This document shows positions 18,866-29,794 of a stretch of 64,000 bases of DNA, one piece after another; position 1 is the first letter of the stretch; the number at the start of each line of letters is the position of its first letter. Origin of the DNA: Cercospora beticola (Eukaryota > Ascomycota > Dothideomycetes > Mycosphaerellales > Mycosphaerellaceae); assembly GCF_033473495.1 (NCBI RefSeq), contig NC_088935.1:1054001-1118000 (forward strand), in the 5' to 3' direction. A program made the translations under genes and the position numbers. Below the pieces are notes generated by a model, which had not been told where the DNA came from, did not search any database, and saw only the letters and a list, made by a program, of their open reading frames with translations.

Positions 18866-21173
18866 ATGCTGTGGTTTGCAGCATTCGTCGGTCCGGCTAT
18901 AGCTACGGAGGCTGGACATAGATTCGGGCTGCCAAGAGGTGAGGAAACTGCAGCAGTGGTATTCCACAATCGTCTGTGTTGGCATTCAACGTTAATCATG
19001 AGTAGATGCAAATGTCACGGCCGTCACAGACATCAGCCCCACGGGTCCAAATGCTTTTAATACTTCGGCGTACTGCGCCTCGCAGATGTCTCAATATTTC
19101 GCGACCTACAATCCGACTGGGGTTTTTACAACCTCGACTATCACGGATTACATAGGCTTCGATGACACAGGCGAGCAGACTGGCAAGATTGTGACGCAGT
19201 CTTACAGCACCAGGACTATTACCTTCACCAAGGAGGCATATATGGCCTGGCAACAGGGCGGGGCCAAACCGCCATGCTGCAATACCTGTCAATTGAAGGC
19301 TGGTACGATCGAATTCTTCTGGTGGCCAGACCTGGCACAAATCACCACAACTACCTCGGACCCAGTAGCCTCGCCAACCAACAATGTCATCGTGACCGCA
19401 ATGGGCAAAGATGGCTTGGTGTTCACTTCGCCGACCGTGTACATGGCATTCTCATCACTATATGCGAAAAACTTCTGCGGCACAGTCGGCGAGATCTGGG
19501 AAAATACCACGATCGGCTTCCATCCCAGCGAAATTTCGACTATCAATGAGTACTCATACACATACTATAGCTACTTCACGACAACCGAGCGAGGTTCCAC
19601 CATCACCGGCTTAGCTGATGCAAAGGGAACTAGATTACCTCCGTCGCCGCTCAAATATGCAGACTTAGCTCAGAATTGCTCGACAATATCTGGATACGTC
19701 TACTTTGAGAAAAACCCGCAGAATGATGTTGGAGGCGGCTGGGAGCATGATCCTTGCCATCCTGTTCTTGCCATCCCGAAGGCTTTGTTGAACATGCAAC
19801 AAGCATGGCAAGATGCGCAATGCACTGTTCTAGATGGCTACGGAGCGTACGATCCCCCGATTGCCCTCACGCCTGCCACAGCTGCTGCTACGCCCACTCT
19901 TCCGCCTCAGCCTGACAAAACGGACACGCACACCGAGGCACCAGTGACCACGACTCATACCGCCTTGCCGGATAGTCAACCTACGAATTTGCCGAATCAG
20001 GGAATTGTCTCTGGAAATGAACCATCTGAGACGACCTGGACGATTGGCCCTCCGACGCCCGAGACGCCCATCATTCAGCCATCTCAAAGCGACTTGGACA
20101 CTCCGTTCGTTCTTGGGACCGAGACTGAGACGAGACAGTTCAAGCCCCACGTTGAAGCATCAGGCAAAGCGCTATCTAGCATTGGACGTACGCTTCAAAA
20201 TGTGGGTGCCGGCCAACAGCAGCCTGTGCAGACTACAGTCGAGGTCTTCACCATCATTGAAGTCACAATCAACCCTGCTGGGACCACTTCTGTTTTGACG
20301 AGAACCACCGAGGCTATCTTGCAACCTGCCAGGACAGTCGTACAGGCAACAACGGACAGAGGCGGCTTTGTCACAATGAAGACCATTATCGAGGCAGAAA
20401 AAGGCAAACCAGGACAACAGGTCGGGAACGATGGTACTGTCTACACTATTCTCCACGAGTCTACTCTGGCCGACGGTCGGAGGACAGTAGTCCCTTCTGT
20501 GGTACTGCTTGGCGGTGCCATTCCAGCCCAGCTCGAAGGGTCAGGAGCGCATGTTGCCGTGCCTATCATCACAGCTGGTGGCAATGTGTACACCGCTAAC
20601 TCTAACTACGCATTTGACATAGATGGTACGATGCTAAAGCCAGGCGGGACAGTAACTGTTGACGGAACCACCCTCCGATTGGGCGTAGATGGAATGACAG
20701 CGATTATCAACGGACAAACCGTGCCAATGGCGAAGGTCACCTCTAGCGAAGTTCCCGACACCACCATCACTGTCGGCGGTAATATACTAACTGGCGATGC
20801 TACAGGCGGCTTTGTGGTGGCACCTGGTACGATATTATCGATTGGCGGTTCATCTGTAATCATTAGTGGAACGGCATACGCTCTGAAGACGAACAGTGCA
20901 GGAGAGACGCTTCTTATTGCAGGTCCTAGCGACGCGTCATCCACAGCCGGAAATGTTGCAGGGTATATCATGAGCGTTATTGGAGAGACACATTCGAGGA
21001 ACGAGGCGAATGCGAGAGCCAGAACATCTACGACACGGAATGAAGGAAGCACAGCCACGAGAGAGGTTGAGACAACATCGACAGTATCTTCTGCAACAAG
21101 CACAACGATCAATAAGACATGGCTCCCCTCATGGTGCTTCGCCATCATATTGGCACTCATAGCAAGCATATGA
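18866..21173 (+). CDS. Large secreted GPI-type cell-surface protein, two exons
   Basis: Exons 18866-18938 and 19006-21173 give 746 residues. The 67-bp intron (GTGAGG to TAG, phase 1) was placed because it restores a signal peptide, MLWFAAFVGPAIA, in front of a frame that otherwise starts mid-domain. The N-terminal about 270 residues form a Cys- and aromatic-rich domain (PPCCNTCQLKAGTIEFFWWP, NFCGTVGEIWENTTIGFHP, DPCHPVLAIPKALLNMQQAW). A Pro/Thr-rich linker follows. Residues about 430-650 hold repeated short strands such as GGTVTVDGTTLRLG and GGNILTGDATGGF, a pattern common in Dothideomycete surface proteins. The C-terminus is a Ser/Thr stretch and a hydrophobic tail (WCFAIILALIASI), as for GPI attachment. 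Function is unknown; cell-wall or adhesion roles are inference. Confidence 0.8.
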
Positions 21174-21375
21174 TGGGATCCAACGCATAGCTTCCACGAG
21201 ATTCGGCGAGAGATGATGACTTGATGCATATTAGCGATCATGTAGAGCAATATTAATCAATAATACTATGTCGATATGATCAATGCCCATCTGGACTCAA
21301 ACACATAATGCTGTGTTGAAGTCCACGATCCTTCAACAATCAAAAGACATCGCAAGCAGCAGATGACCGTACGCC

Positions 21376-22097
21376 CTACAAAATCTGCTTCGTCTTACCA
21401 GTTTCAACCTCATATACCCAGCCCGAAATCGTCTTTCCTAGCAAAGCAGAATGACCTCTGAGCCACTCCACATCGTCTTTGACGGCTTTCTCCAAATCTG
21501 GGAAAGGCTGGAAATCGTATGTACCAGCCAAAACACCTGTTCCAACGTTTTGTGCTACGAGGGAAAGAGCGTCGGTGTTTGTGAATGTGAGCATGCCGCA
21601 GCCAGTCTGGGGAAGAGTTGTACTACGTTAGTGACAGTCCAACTAGGGCACGACGTATCTCATCACGGAAAACGTGGGTTGGGATCATGAGGGATAAGAC
21701 TCTTACGTGTTTGACCAATACAATCTCCCGTGTTCCGAGAAGGTGTTGAGAGATCAGGATCGATCGGAGGGCGTCTTTGGCGTTGCCTGCGTGGGTTTCC
21801 CATCAGTCGACATGGCATATGAGTTGTGGAGTAAAATGGAGAGCTGTACCGCCGGCATTCCTAATCACATGTGCATCGCCGAGATCGATACCAAAGGCTG
21901 CAGCGGGATCGATACGAGCATCCATGCAAGTCACTGATTGGAACAATATTAGCCTTCATTAGATTAAGGATCAGATTGTAGTACAACTTGCCCACAAGAT
22001 ACTTCTTCGCTGGTGGGAGCGCGAGATGGCCTTTTGTGAAAGATGAGCTATACTCTTCGTTCTTAGAGACCAGGTTCTTTTGGATATCTGTTGCCAT
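21376..22097 (-). CDS. Beta-class carbonic anhydrase, four exons, GC-AG first intron
   Basis: Exons on the minus strand are 22097-21992, 21933-21850, 21786-21707 and 21606-21376, giving 166 residues, a compact beta carbonic anhydrase of bacterial-like size. It interconverts CO2 and bicarbonate. Zinc ligands are Cys38, His90 and Cys93, with the Asp40-Arg42 dyad in VTCMDAR and the HTGCGM motif. Intron 1 starts with GC (GCAAGT) and ends CAG; it is the only join that gives LVVTCMDAR. Introns 2 and 3 are GTACAG to CAG and GTAAGA to CAG. The joined middle reads [20 protein letters not shown], as expected for the family. There is no targeting peptide, so it is probably cytosolic. Several introns argue against recent bacterial transfer. 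Confidence 0.9.
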
Positions 22098-22482
22098 CGT
22101 GTGTGAGCTCCAAAAGATTTACAGTAGAATTCTATCTGTCTGAACGTCGTTTTGAGATTAATAGATTAGACGACGATGTATGGTGGGGCTTGCTCTGGAG
22201 AATGCTTCGGTTATCTTTGTAGCCATCTTATTTATATATCATTGAGCTGTTGTGTAGCTGTATCGGGCGGGGAATATGATATGGCGTGCTACAGCTAGCG
22301 CAGGTACCTGCTGAATCCTCTCCAAATACATTCGAGCTATTGCTGGCCCTGCCATGCAACACTCCTTGGCAGACTTATCAAGAATGTGCAGGAGATAATC
22401 ACAGAGCCTGCCTATTGCGAGCAAAAGTGGCAGTTCTCATACGATCGTGCACCCACAAGTTGTACGTGCGCCGACAGATCGC
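22098..22482. other. Intergenic upstream of carbonic anhydrase
   Basis: About 385 bp between two minus-strand genes. It holds the carbonic anhydrase promoter and the methyltransferase 3' end. No other feature seen. Confidence 0.4.
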
Positions 22483-23469
22483 TCATTGTCGTTCAAAGTG
22501 ATTCCGCACAGCTCGCACGTATGCTGGACCAGTCCGACAGCAACCGCCTATCAGTCTTGCGCCATTCGCTGTCCAGCTGTCGAGCTCAGCAGAAAGTTTC
22601 GCCAAAGCAGCAGCTCTCTCTTTCGTATTGAGAATGTCTTCTGCGCGTTGACCATGCCAGGTCTTGCTCACCGCATCCCACACCTCTCCAGAGTTTGGAT
22701 AAGCAATAAGGGGCATCTTCGTCAACTTGTGTATGTTTCCGAGGGTTTCTGCAGAAATGGCCATGGGCACGCAGTTGATGCCGAAAGCCACGACCTGTTC
22801 AGAATGCTGCTGCACCACGGCGACTGCCTCTTGCCAGGGTGTGCCGTCCGCGAGGTGTTCAGTATCCTTGACCGTGCAGCCGAGCCATGCAATAGCAGCG
22901 GGGAATTCTCTCTCGAGCAGCACCAGTAACGCTTTGATCTCATCGATGTTTGGTATCGTCTCGATCGCGAGGAGGTCAACACCGGCGTCTACCAGCGCGG
23001 CGATTCTGGGGCGATGGAAATCCATATATTGCTCAGCCGTCAACGTATAAGCACCCGTGTACTCAGATCCGTCCGAAAGGTATGCGCCATATGGTCCGAC
23101 ACTGCCTGCTATGAGTAACGGCCTGTTTCGACCAACGACGCTCGTGTAAGCTTTGTCGCGAGCCTGCCTAGCCACTTCAACACTGCGCTTGACGAGTTCC
23201 TTTCCGTCAGCTTCGCTCAGCTGTAGATGCTTAGTCAAGCCCTCGGTAGCAGCTTGGTAAGAAGCTGTGATAGCGATGTATGCTCCCGCAGCGAAGTAAT
23301 CAAGATGGACTTGTTCGATGCTGGCTGAGTCGTCTTGAAGGATCTTCGCAGACCAGAGAGGATGGTTCAAATCGTGACCACGAGCCTCAAGCTCAGTGGC
23401 AAGCGCGCCGTCTATAATAAATGTGTCCACGGCATGGAGTAATGACTCGAAGGCATCTCTGGAGAGCAT
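22483..23469 (-). CDS. Homocysteine S-methyltransferase
   Basis: A single-exon, 328-residue cobalamin-independent homocysteine S-methyltransferase (Mht1/Sam4 type), which makes methionine by moving a methyl group from S-methylmethionine or S-adenosylmethionine. The barrel opens with IIDGALATELEARGHDL and contains AGSVGPYGAYLSDGSEYTG, a hallmark segment. The zinc/thiol-binding cysteines are Cys233 (in FGINCVP) and the pair Cys310-Cys311 (in IGGCCRTGP). Length and motif order match the family; no targeting signal is seen, so a cytosolic enzyme is likely. The methyl donor cannot be decided from sequence. Confidence 0.94.
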   Translation of the reverse strand: MLSRDAFESLLHAVDTFIIDGALATELEARGHDLNHPLWSAKILQDDSASIEQVHLDYFAAGAYIAITASYQAATEGLTKHLQLSEADGKELVKRSVEVARQARDKAYTSVVGRNRPLLIAGSVGPYGAYLSDGSEYTGAYTLTAEQYMDFHRPRIAALVDAGVDLLAIETIPNIDEIKALLVLLEREFPAAIAWLGCTVKDTEHLADGTPWQEAVAVVQQHSEQVVAFGINCVPMAISAETLGNIHKLTKMPLIAYPNSGEVWDAVSKTWHGQRAEDILNTKERAAALAKLSAELDSWTANGARLIGGCCRTGPAYVRAVRNHFERQ

Positions 23470-23922
23470 TTTCGCTGTGCCTTGAGTGGCTCTTGCTTTG
23501 CAGGAGATTCAAAAGGTCTCGTAGTCGGGATCGGCAATGCAGGAATGAACGCTGGCTATCTGGTTTGTCAGGCCAATGGCTCCAGGGAAAGGTGATGTTT
23601 GGGCGAAGAGACATTTTCAAAAGCCGCCACTGGGCAGTAGATGGGCCACTCCAGCTCCATGATCAGTCAACGAGCGATATGCCGTACGCACTGTCGCCAA
23701 TTGATGCTCTTCGCCTCGTGAGCGAGATGAAGTGAAGTCACAACAAGCAAGCCATCAAGGTCCGAGCAGGTCGGAGGCGATGCGTGGTGCAGGAATGCGT
23801 GGTGGGTAAGGTTCAATGTTCGTGTCGGCCAACTCCACGTCACTTGCAGGCTGCGGCTTGAGCTGTTGCCAACAGCGCGAGCTCAGAAGATCCGCGACCT
23901 CGAAACCAACAACACCCCAAAC
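23470..23922. promoter_or_regulatory. Divergent region between the methyltransferase and VPS26
   Basis: About 450 bp between divergent starts, with both promoters. The VPS26 frame is open back to an ATG at 23866, but the conserved protein begins at 23923. Nothing further seen. Confidence 0.4.
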
Positions 23923-24861
23923 ATGTCGCTGTTCTCCTTCTCCACTCCGCTCGACATCGACATCGTCCTCGACAATACCGACGACCGGCCCACAGTTGAC
24001 GCCAAACTCGACAAGAACCGCCGCGAGAAGTGCCCGCTGTACCTCGATGGAGAGACTGTCAAAGGCGCAGTCACAATACGACCCAAAGATGGCAAACGAC
24101 TAGAGCATACCGGCATCAAAGTGCAATTCGTTGGCACGATAGAAATGTTTCTGGACCGCGGCACCCACCACGAGTTCCTCTCTCTGCAAACCGAACTAGC
24201 AGCACCTGGCGAGCTCCAACATCCCGTCACACTTCCCTTCTCCTTCAAGAATGTCGAGAAACCCTACGAATCCTACCACGGCATCAACGTCAAGCTGCGC
24301 TACTTTCTTAGGGTGACAGTATCGCGCCGCATGGCAGACGTCGTGCGCGAGAAAGATCTCTGGGTCTACTCGTATCGCCAACCACCCGAGACGAACAGCG
24401 TGATAAAAATGGACGTCGGAATCGAAGATTGTCTACACATTGAATTCGAGTACAGCAAGAGCAAATACCATCTGAAAGACGTGATCGTGGGGCGGATCTA
24501 CTTCCTTCTGGTACGGTTAAAGATCCGACATATGGAATTGTCTATCATAAGGAGAGAGACGACGGGCGTGCCGCCGAATCAATACAATGAGTCGGAGACG
24601 TTGGTGAGATTTGAGATTATGGATGGATCGCCTTCGCGTGGCGAGACAATACCCATTCGGTTGTTCTTAGGCGGCTTCGATCTTACGCCTACGTTCCGCG
24701 ATGTGAATAAGAAGTACAGCACGAGATATTACTTGTCTCTGGTGCTCATTGACGAGGACGCGAGGCGGTATTTCAAGCAGAGCGAGATCGTGTTGTACCG
24801 GCAGGCACCTGAGAACAGTGAACTGGCGCAGAGGCAAGCGAAGGAGATTCAGGCGAGCTAG
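23923..24861 (+). CDS. vps26: Retromer subunit VPS26
   Basis: A single-exon, 312-residue arrestin-fold subunit of the retromer cargo-recognition complex, which returns receptors from endosomes to the Golgi. The start at MSLFSF was chosen because the family begins at this point; 19 upstream in-frame codons are not conserved. Diagnostic segments are GETVKGAVTIRPKDGKRLEH, HTGIKVQFVGTIE, YESYHGINVKLRYFLRVTV, KYHLKDVIVGRIYFLLVRLK, and GSPSRGETIPIRLFLGGFDL followed by TPTFRDVNKKYSTRYYLSL. The last of these corresponds to the Vps35-binding C-terminal half. Length is slightly below animal VPS26 because the disordered C-terminal tail is short. Confidence 0.96.
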   Translation: MSLFSFSTPLDIDIVLDNTDDRPTVDAKLDKNRREKCPLYLDGETVKGAVTIRPKDGKRLEHTGIKVQFVGTIEMFLDRGTHHEFLSLQTELAAPGELQHPVTLPFSFKNVEKPYESYHGINVKLRYFLRVTVSRRMADVVREKDLWVYSYRQPPETNSVIKMDVGIEDCLHIEFEYSKSKYHLKDVIVGRIYFLLVRLKIRHMELSIIRRETTGVPPNQYNESETLVRFEIMDGSPSRGETIPIRLFLGGFDLTPTFRDVNKKYSTRYYLSLVLIDEDARRYFKQSEIVLYRQAPENSELAQRQAKEIQAS

Positions 24862-25508
24862 GCAGACGTGGATGTGAGACGAGGATGAAAAAGTCATTAA
24901 AGGTCGCCGAACAGATGTTATACTGTGAATAACTACTTGCCAGCGGTTTTCAGGGACGCTTTCACGAGATATGAACATAGCAGGGCGCTCTGGCGTACAG
25001 AGAATTCGAACTTAGGGCGATCGCATCTTCGTAGTTGAGACTATGGCAATGACTGCGAAGCTTTCTGGCTCGTCAAACAGCAATTAAGATATGTTTGCCG
25101 AGGCTTGGTATCACATATGACATCTCTATCTTTACACATCGATCCCAACGCGTCTCTCCCCTTCAATGGCAGCCTGGCCAAGTATGAAAGGCGTTGCTGC
25201 TTCCGAGTTCACCAGTGAGCCTGGGTACTCCCTCGTAGCAGCGTGGCTCCGACACCAAGGTCCCAAGTACACTTGTCCATTCCAAGGTATTCATCACATG
25301 TGTCTCTCGCTCGCTCCTCTATGTTGAGCTCGTAGTGTAGGCCCCCCTCATTTGCAGATGAACGCCGTCCCCGAGGGCACATGTTTGCAAAATTGCCCAC
25401 CATGCCAAATGTATGCAAAAACGCTTGAACGTATCCAGATACAACAGAAATCTGCTTCGAAATGCAGCCGGCCTTGTCATTTCATCATGACATCAGTAAT
25501 TTTGGCAG
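24862..25508. other. Convergent intergenic region
   Basis: About 650 bp between the ends of VPS26 and the mannosyltransferase gene. No gene or RNA is recognised. Confidence 0.4.
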
Positions 25509-27141
25509 TTATTGCTTGCCATCGCCTTGCTGATCGGTTTGCTCCTGCTGCGCCTGATTTTGCGCAGCTTTCTCCTTCTCGGCCTTTTCTTTCTTCGACC
25601 TTCCGGTCCATAGATCCGAAATACCGTCCTTGAACTTCTCCCAGGGGTTCCGATTCAGATAGTTGCTCAGTTGCCGGAAGTTGTACATTTCTCCCCAGCA
25701 ATCGCGACCCCACTCGCAGCCTGCCATGTTCACGAGGAAATCCCGCTCCGCCTCTTGATAGTGTATGCCCTGGAGGCCACATTCCTTCATATCGTCTCCG
25801 ATCTTGAGCGCTCTGCAGCCGCCCGATGGCAGGCCTCGATCGTCGCCGCAGGCTCCATTAGGGAAAGCATTGACCTTGCGTTGCGCCGCAAAGGCTACAT
25901 GCGGTCGAATCCAGGGTTGGTTCGTGTAGATGTACTCGAAAGCGTCCTGCTCTTTGTGCTCCCATTCCATGTGCCGCTGCTCGTAGAAAACTGGATCCCA
26001 CCACATGTCGAGCACTCTATCTGTCCATGAACTTCTGCGGACGAAGAAGGAGCCCAAATTGAAACCACCACAGTCTTGCGACAGGACCAAGTTAATGCTC
26101 TCTGGTTTGCCATCCCCAACCAGTGATAAAGACTCCTCGTCCAGGTAATTCGCATACTGTCCTTCGCTGGCCTTGTCAGAAGTGCAGTTCGGCGGGTGTT
26201 GGATTTTCAAGGGATTGTATTTGTTGATGTCGCGGTATGTCGTGCCGCCGAGGTCGTTGAAAAGGTGGCTTTGTAGCGAGTACTCCGGTTCCATAATGAA
26301 GGTGTTAAGATCGAGCCACCAGAACCTGACAAACTATCAGCCGTGTCCGTCAATTTGCAATGTCGCCAAACTTACCACTCAGCCTGGGGATACTTCTTCA
26401 TAGCATTTCGCACAATGTCCACCTTCTCCCAGCTCTCCCTCCATTCGTGGGCGTAGCGCTTTTTCGTGCTCATGTCCACAATGTGGAGGTCATAGCCCCA
26501 TTTGGCAGCATACTTTTTCTTGTTCTTAACACTGTCTCTTTCGATCGCCCATTCTCGAGCTCCCTTCCACTCCATCACACCGCCTCCCTGGTTGGCGCCG
26601 AGTATGATGACGAAATTTGACCCTCCTCCTAGCCATGATGTCCTCCTATACCAGTATCGAACAGCTGTCATGTTGTTAGCCACAAACTACCTGCCGCTCG
26701 AAGCGCAGAATACTCACGACTCCAAAATAATGCCAGCAATCCCAGCACGGTGATGATCAACATCGCCATGTACTTCCGTCTCCGAGACATCAGTAATCCG
26801 CACCGTCTCGGGAGGTCTGCCAATGTCCACCGCATTCCTGTCCGCCCCCGTTCAAATTTGTCCTTCCCTGATATTCGCTCTTCCTGTCCCCCGTGTGCGA
26901 AAGGCAAGCTCATGCTCAGTTTGCGCCCAAATCTCCCAAAGAAGCCTTGATTCGTGCTCTGGTAGCGCGGGTATCCGTTGACTCTGGCCGATCGCTCTTT
27001 CGCCGTCGCCCACGATACGCCGCCGTTCGGTGTCGGACTCGAGCCGCGCAGTCGCCCATTTCCTTCAAAGGGAGGATTGCTCAAGCCAGGGGAGGACCAG
27101 CCGCCCTCTCGTCGCGGGCTAGGACTGCGGTCGAGCGACAT
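25509..27141 (-). CDS. Golgi alpha-1,6-mannosyltransferase, Mnn10 type (GT34)
   Basis: Exons on the minus strand are 27141-26718, 26664-26376 and 26325-25509, giving 509 residues. Introns are 54 bp (GTGAGT to CAG, phase 1) and 50 bp (GTAAGT to CAG, phase 2). It is a type II membrane protein: a disordered cytoplasmic head, a transmembrane helix (about residues 120-140: MAMLIITVLGLLALFW), then a lumenal GT34 catalytic domain with FVIILGANQGGGVMEWKGAR, WGYDLHIVDM and WFWWLDLNTFIMEPE. The usual metal-binding DxD appears as Asp-Leu-Asn. Mnn10 elongates the mannan backbone in the Golgi. The start at MSLDRSPSPRR was preferred for its resemblance to orthologues, but the frame is open 57 codons further to an ATG at 27312. 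The C-terminus is Lys/Glu/Gln-rich. Confidence 0.88.
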
Positions 27142-28827
27142 GCCCGCCTCGTCCTTCTCGAGGAAGGCGTCGCCGGCCGTGTGATCGGAGAACGCGCTTG
27201 CACGCCGGGTATTATCTCGCGGACATGAATTGCTCGTTCTTCGTCGATGGTTCGAGACTTGGGCGGCGGTGGTTGCTTCTGCACCACTGGCAGATTTGGA
27301 GTGCTGAGCCACTTTGGCTGAGGAGTGTCGGAGGTGACCTGCAACGAGGGCCCTCGCAATAATGGCTAATGAGGAAAATAGATTGAGCGGGTCCCGGCCT
27401 CAGCAATGTATCCAATGCTCGCCTAGATCCACCTTTTGCAGGACGGGTATGCAGATAACGCCTCGTATCGCAACGCCAGACACCGATCGACTGTCTGACT
27501 GTATGCGTTGCTGCTGTTCGTTCAACGCCACAGGTGCGTGTAGGGCTGGTCGCGTTCAGCTGCACGGCAGGGAATGCTGGCCTGGGTGGAGTGAAAGCTG
27601 TCTCTGGTGATTGCAGGTGCTGGCGAGGGGTCCTGTGCGACCAGCGAGTACACTTTTCAGACCGCTTTGAGTGCGCGTACCGTTGAATTACCGAGACATG
27701 CGGAGGACTGGCGTTCTGGGCTGGATGCGAATTTCTGGGACAGAGGCAGACAATATCGGGCAAAAGCAGAAATCCGCCATAATTCGTCAATCTGCGATGA
27801 GAGCTATCGTCAAGGGATGGACTGGCCTCTGTGGCGTCCAATTCGACGAGTACGCGCGGACCCGCGCTCCAATGACCATGCAATTTGATGGTCTGTGATC
27901 ACCTGCAACAAATCCCCACGCTACACACTACTGTACGCTATCTCAAGGCGAACTGCGCATCTTCTACATTGAGCATTCAGCTCGCATGCGAAAAAGACAC
28001 GCTGTCATCTTCAGCAAATCGCATTGATAACGGTCAGATGTCGGATAATATTGTACCGACACGTTGTGGCGCTAGCCGGTTGGCTCAACGCAGGAGAAGA
28101 TCACGGCGATTTCCTATTTCGATGCACTCTAACTACTGTTGTCCATCGCATCCAGACCAGCCAGATCGCAACAACCGTCATTTCGCGGGTCAGCATGGCG
28201 CGCAAATATTCTCAACTGCTTCTTGCCCAGCCGCGCATGAGAGTGGTCTATTTGAGAAAGGGCAGGGAAACTAGAGCAAGACCTCAAAGCACAATGCCTC
28301 AAACTTCGGCGGCTGGCACGATGGTGGTCTGGCAACTGCTAACGTTTCGTCGTTTGTTCGGTAACTATATCGAGCGAGAAAATACTGTTCCCGCAACTTC
28401 GTCTTTCGTTCAGTCCGTTCTTCATCACTTCCATCCGTGAGCATTCACCTTTAGGTTGGTAGGCGCAAGGCCCGATATTTGCAAGACCACTTCATCTCGA
28501 ACTCGTATGATGCCTATTCGGTCCGTACATTGTTGCTATGAGGCAGATTTCGTTGGTGACCTGTACAAATGCGCTGCATCATTATCAAGGAGAAATGGTC
28601 AGTAGTGTCTAGCAAAAAGAGATGAGCCGAGCATTGTAGCAACCAGACACTGAAAAAACGCTTCGTTCAGTAAGTGGCTTCGAGTCGATCTCCAAAATTC
28701 CTGTTGAGAAAGCTATCCCGTTACTGAGTAGGCTGTTCCGGCGATGCCTTTTGCTAAGCCAAGTGATACTTGACAGAAGCCAGCGACTCTATTCACTTCG
28801 ACATCAAATTTCATCGAAGATAGCAAC
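27142..28827. other. Long gap between the mannosyltransferase and SNU13
   Basis: About 1.7 kb, of which 27142-27312 could code for an N-terminal extension of the mannosyltransferase. Several frames of 75-220 codons cross it on both strands, but none has a recognisable domain or consistent splice structure. Confidence 0.35.
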
Positions 28828-29369
28828 CTAGATCATCAAGCGTTCGACCTTGTCCTTGAGTGCGCGGATCTGTCCCATAAGATCGGAAGCCTCGTTGGTA
28901 GTGATGCTGCAGCTGATGACTGCCCGAGATACACCACAGGCGCGGCCGAGAGCCATCTTGGATGGAACATACACGTATGGAGTGTTCTTGTCCTCGCAAA
29001 GAAGTGGAAGATGGAGCAGGATAGCCAGAGGGGTCTGCAGAAAATTGTTAGAAAGGAGCGACATCACGCGACTTGGTAAGAATTTGACTTACAGTGTCGG
29101 CCGCGAGAATGATGATCTCGCTGATACCACGGTTCACTGTCGAAAAATTAGCATGAGCACTTGCCAAAACCACGAACTGTTCACATACGAGTCTTCGTAG
29201 CCTCGTTGGCTCCCTTCTTGAGCTGGCGGGCATGGCTGGCTTGCTGGACAAGGTCGAGAATTCTGATTGAAATGTTAGCGATACGTGCTGTCCATCGGCG
29301 TGCACCAATAACTCACTCCTGGCTCAGTGCAGCATCGGCAATCGGCCAAGCAGCGCTCTGGTCGGCCAT
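28828..29369 (-). CDS. snu13: SNU13 / 15.5K U4 snRNP and box C/D snoRNP protein
   Basis: Four exons on the minus strand, 29369-29317, 29262-29189, 29136-29093 and 29034-28828, give 125 residues, exactly the family length. It is an L7Ae-type protein that binds kink-turn RNA in U4 snRNA and box C/D snoRNAs. Joins give [20 protein letters not shown], then [20 protein letters not shown] and [20 protein letters not shown], then [20 protein letters not shown]. The RGISE and LLCEDKN motifs contact RNA. Introns are 44-58 bp, in phases 2, 1 and 0. The many introns for so short a gene are common for this family in fungi. It is divergent to the V-ATPase gene. Confidence 0.95.
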
Positions 29370-29794
29370 TTTGTCTTGGAGGGTGGATTTCTGAAGGTGT
29401 CGAATTTGGGATGGAAGTGCCTGTTGCGCATTCTTAGCAGAAGTTTTTAGGATGCGCCGAATGGAGAGTGCAACGTACTGATGTCGCGCAAGGCTCGCCC
29501 GAATAGCTATGGGTTCACGGCCCTGATGTTGTCGACGTTCGCGAGTAGCTAACAATTTTCGCGAGATGCTCCAAGAAAGTTGTAACCTTTTTTTGTGTCG
29601 TCGTACCATCGGTCCGTTCCGAAGCGCCTCAGGCGCCAGTCACGTGTAGCCAGCTCTACTTGACAGCAGCATCATCCAAAACAGCTCCTTCGAAGCGACC
29701 AAGCAGCAACACACCTCCACGCGGCCCACAACACCTTTTTCATCTTCAGAAACCACTTGAATCCCTTTTCGCACCTTTCAGATACACATTCAAG
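29370..29794. promoter_or_regulatory. Divergent region between SNU13 and V-ATPase subunit c
   Basis: About 425 bp with both promoters. The stretch just before the V-ATPase start is C/T-rich, as in strongly expressed fungal genes. No discrete element is called. Confidence 0.4.

Noticed and set aside
18323..18985. 220-codon minus-strand frame between the surface-protein genes
   Set aside because: Overlaps the first exon of the GPI-type gene and shows no domain or typical amino-acid composition.
21376..22097. Recent bacterial transfer of the carbonic anhydrase
   Set aside because: Size is bacterial-like, but three spliceosomal introns and fungal codon context argue for a long-resident gene.
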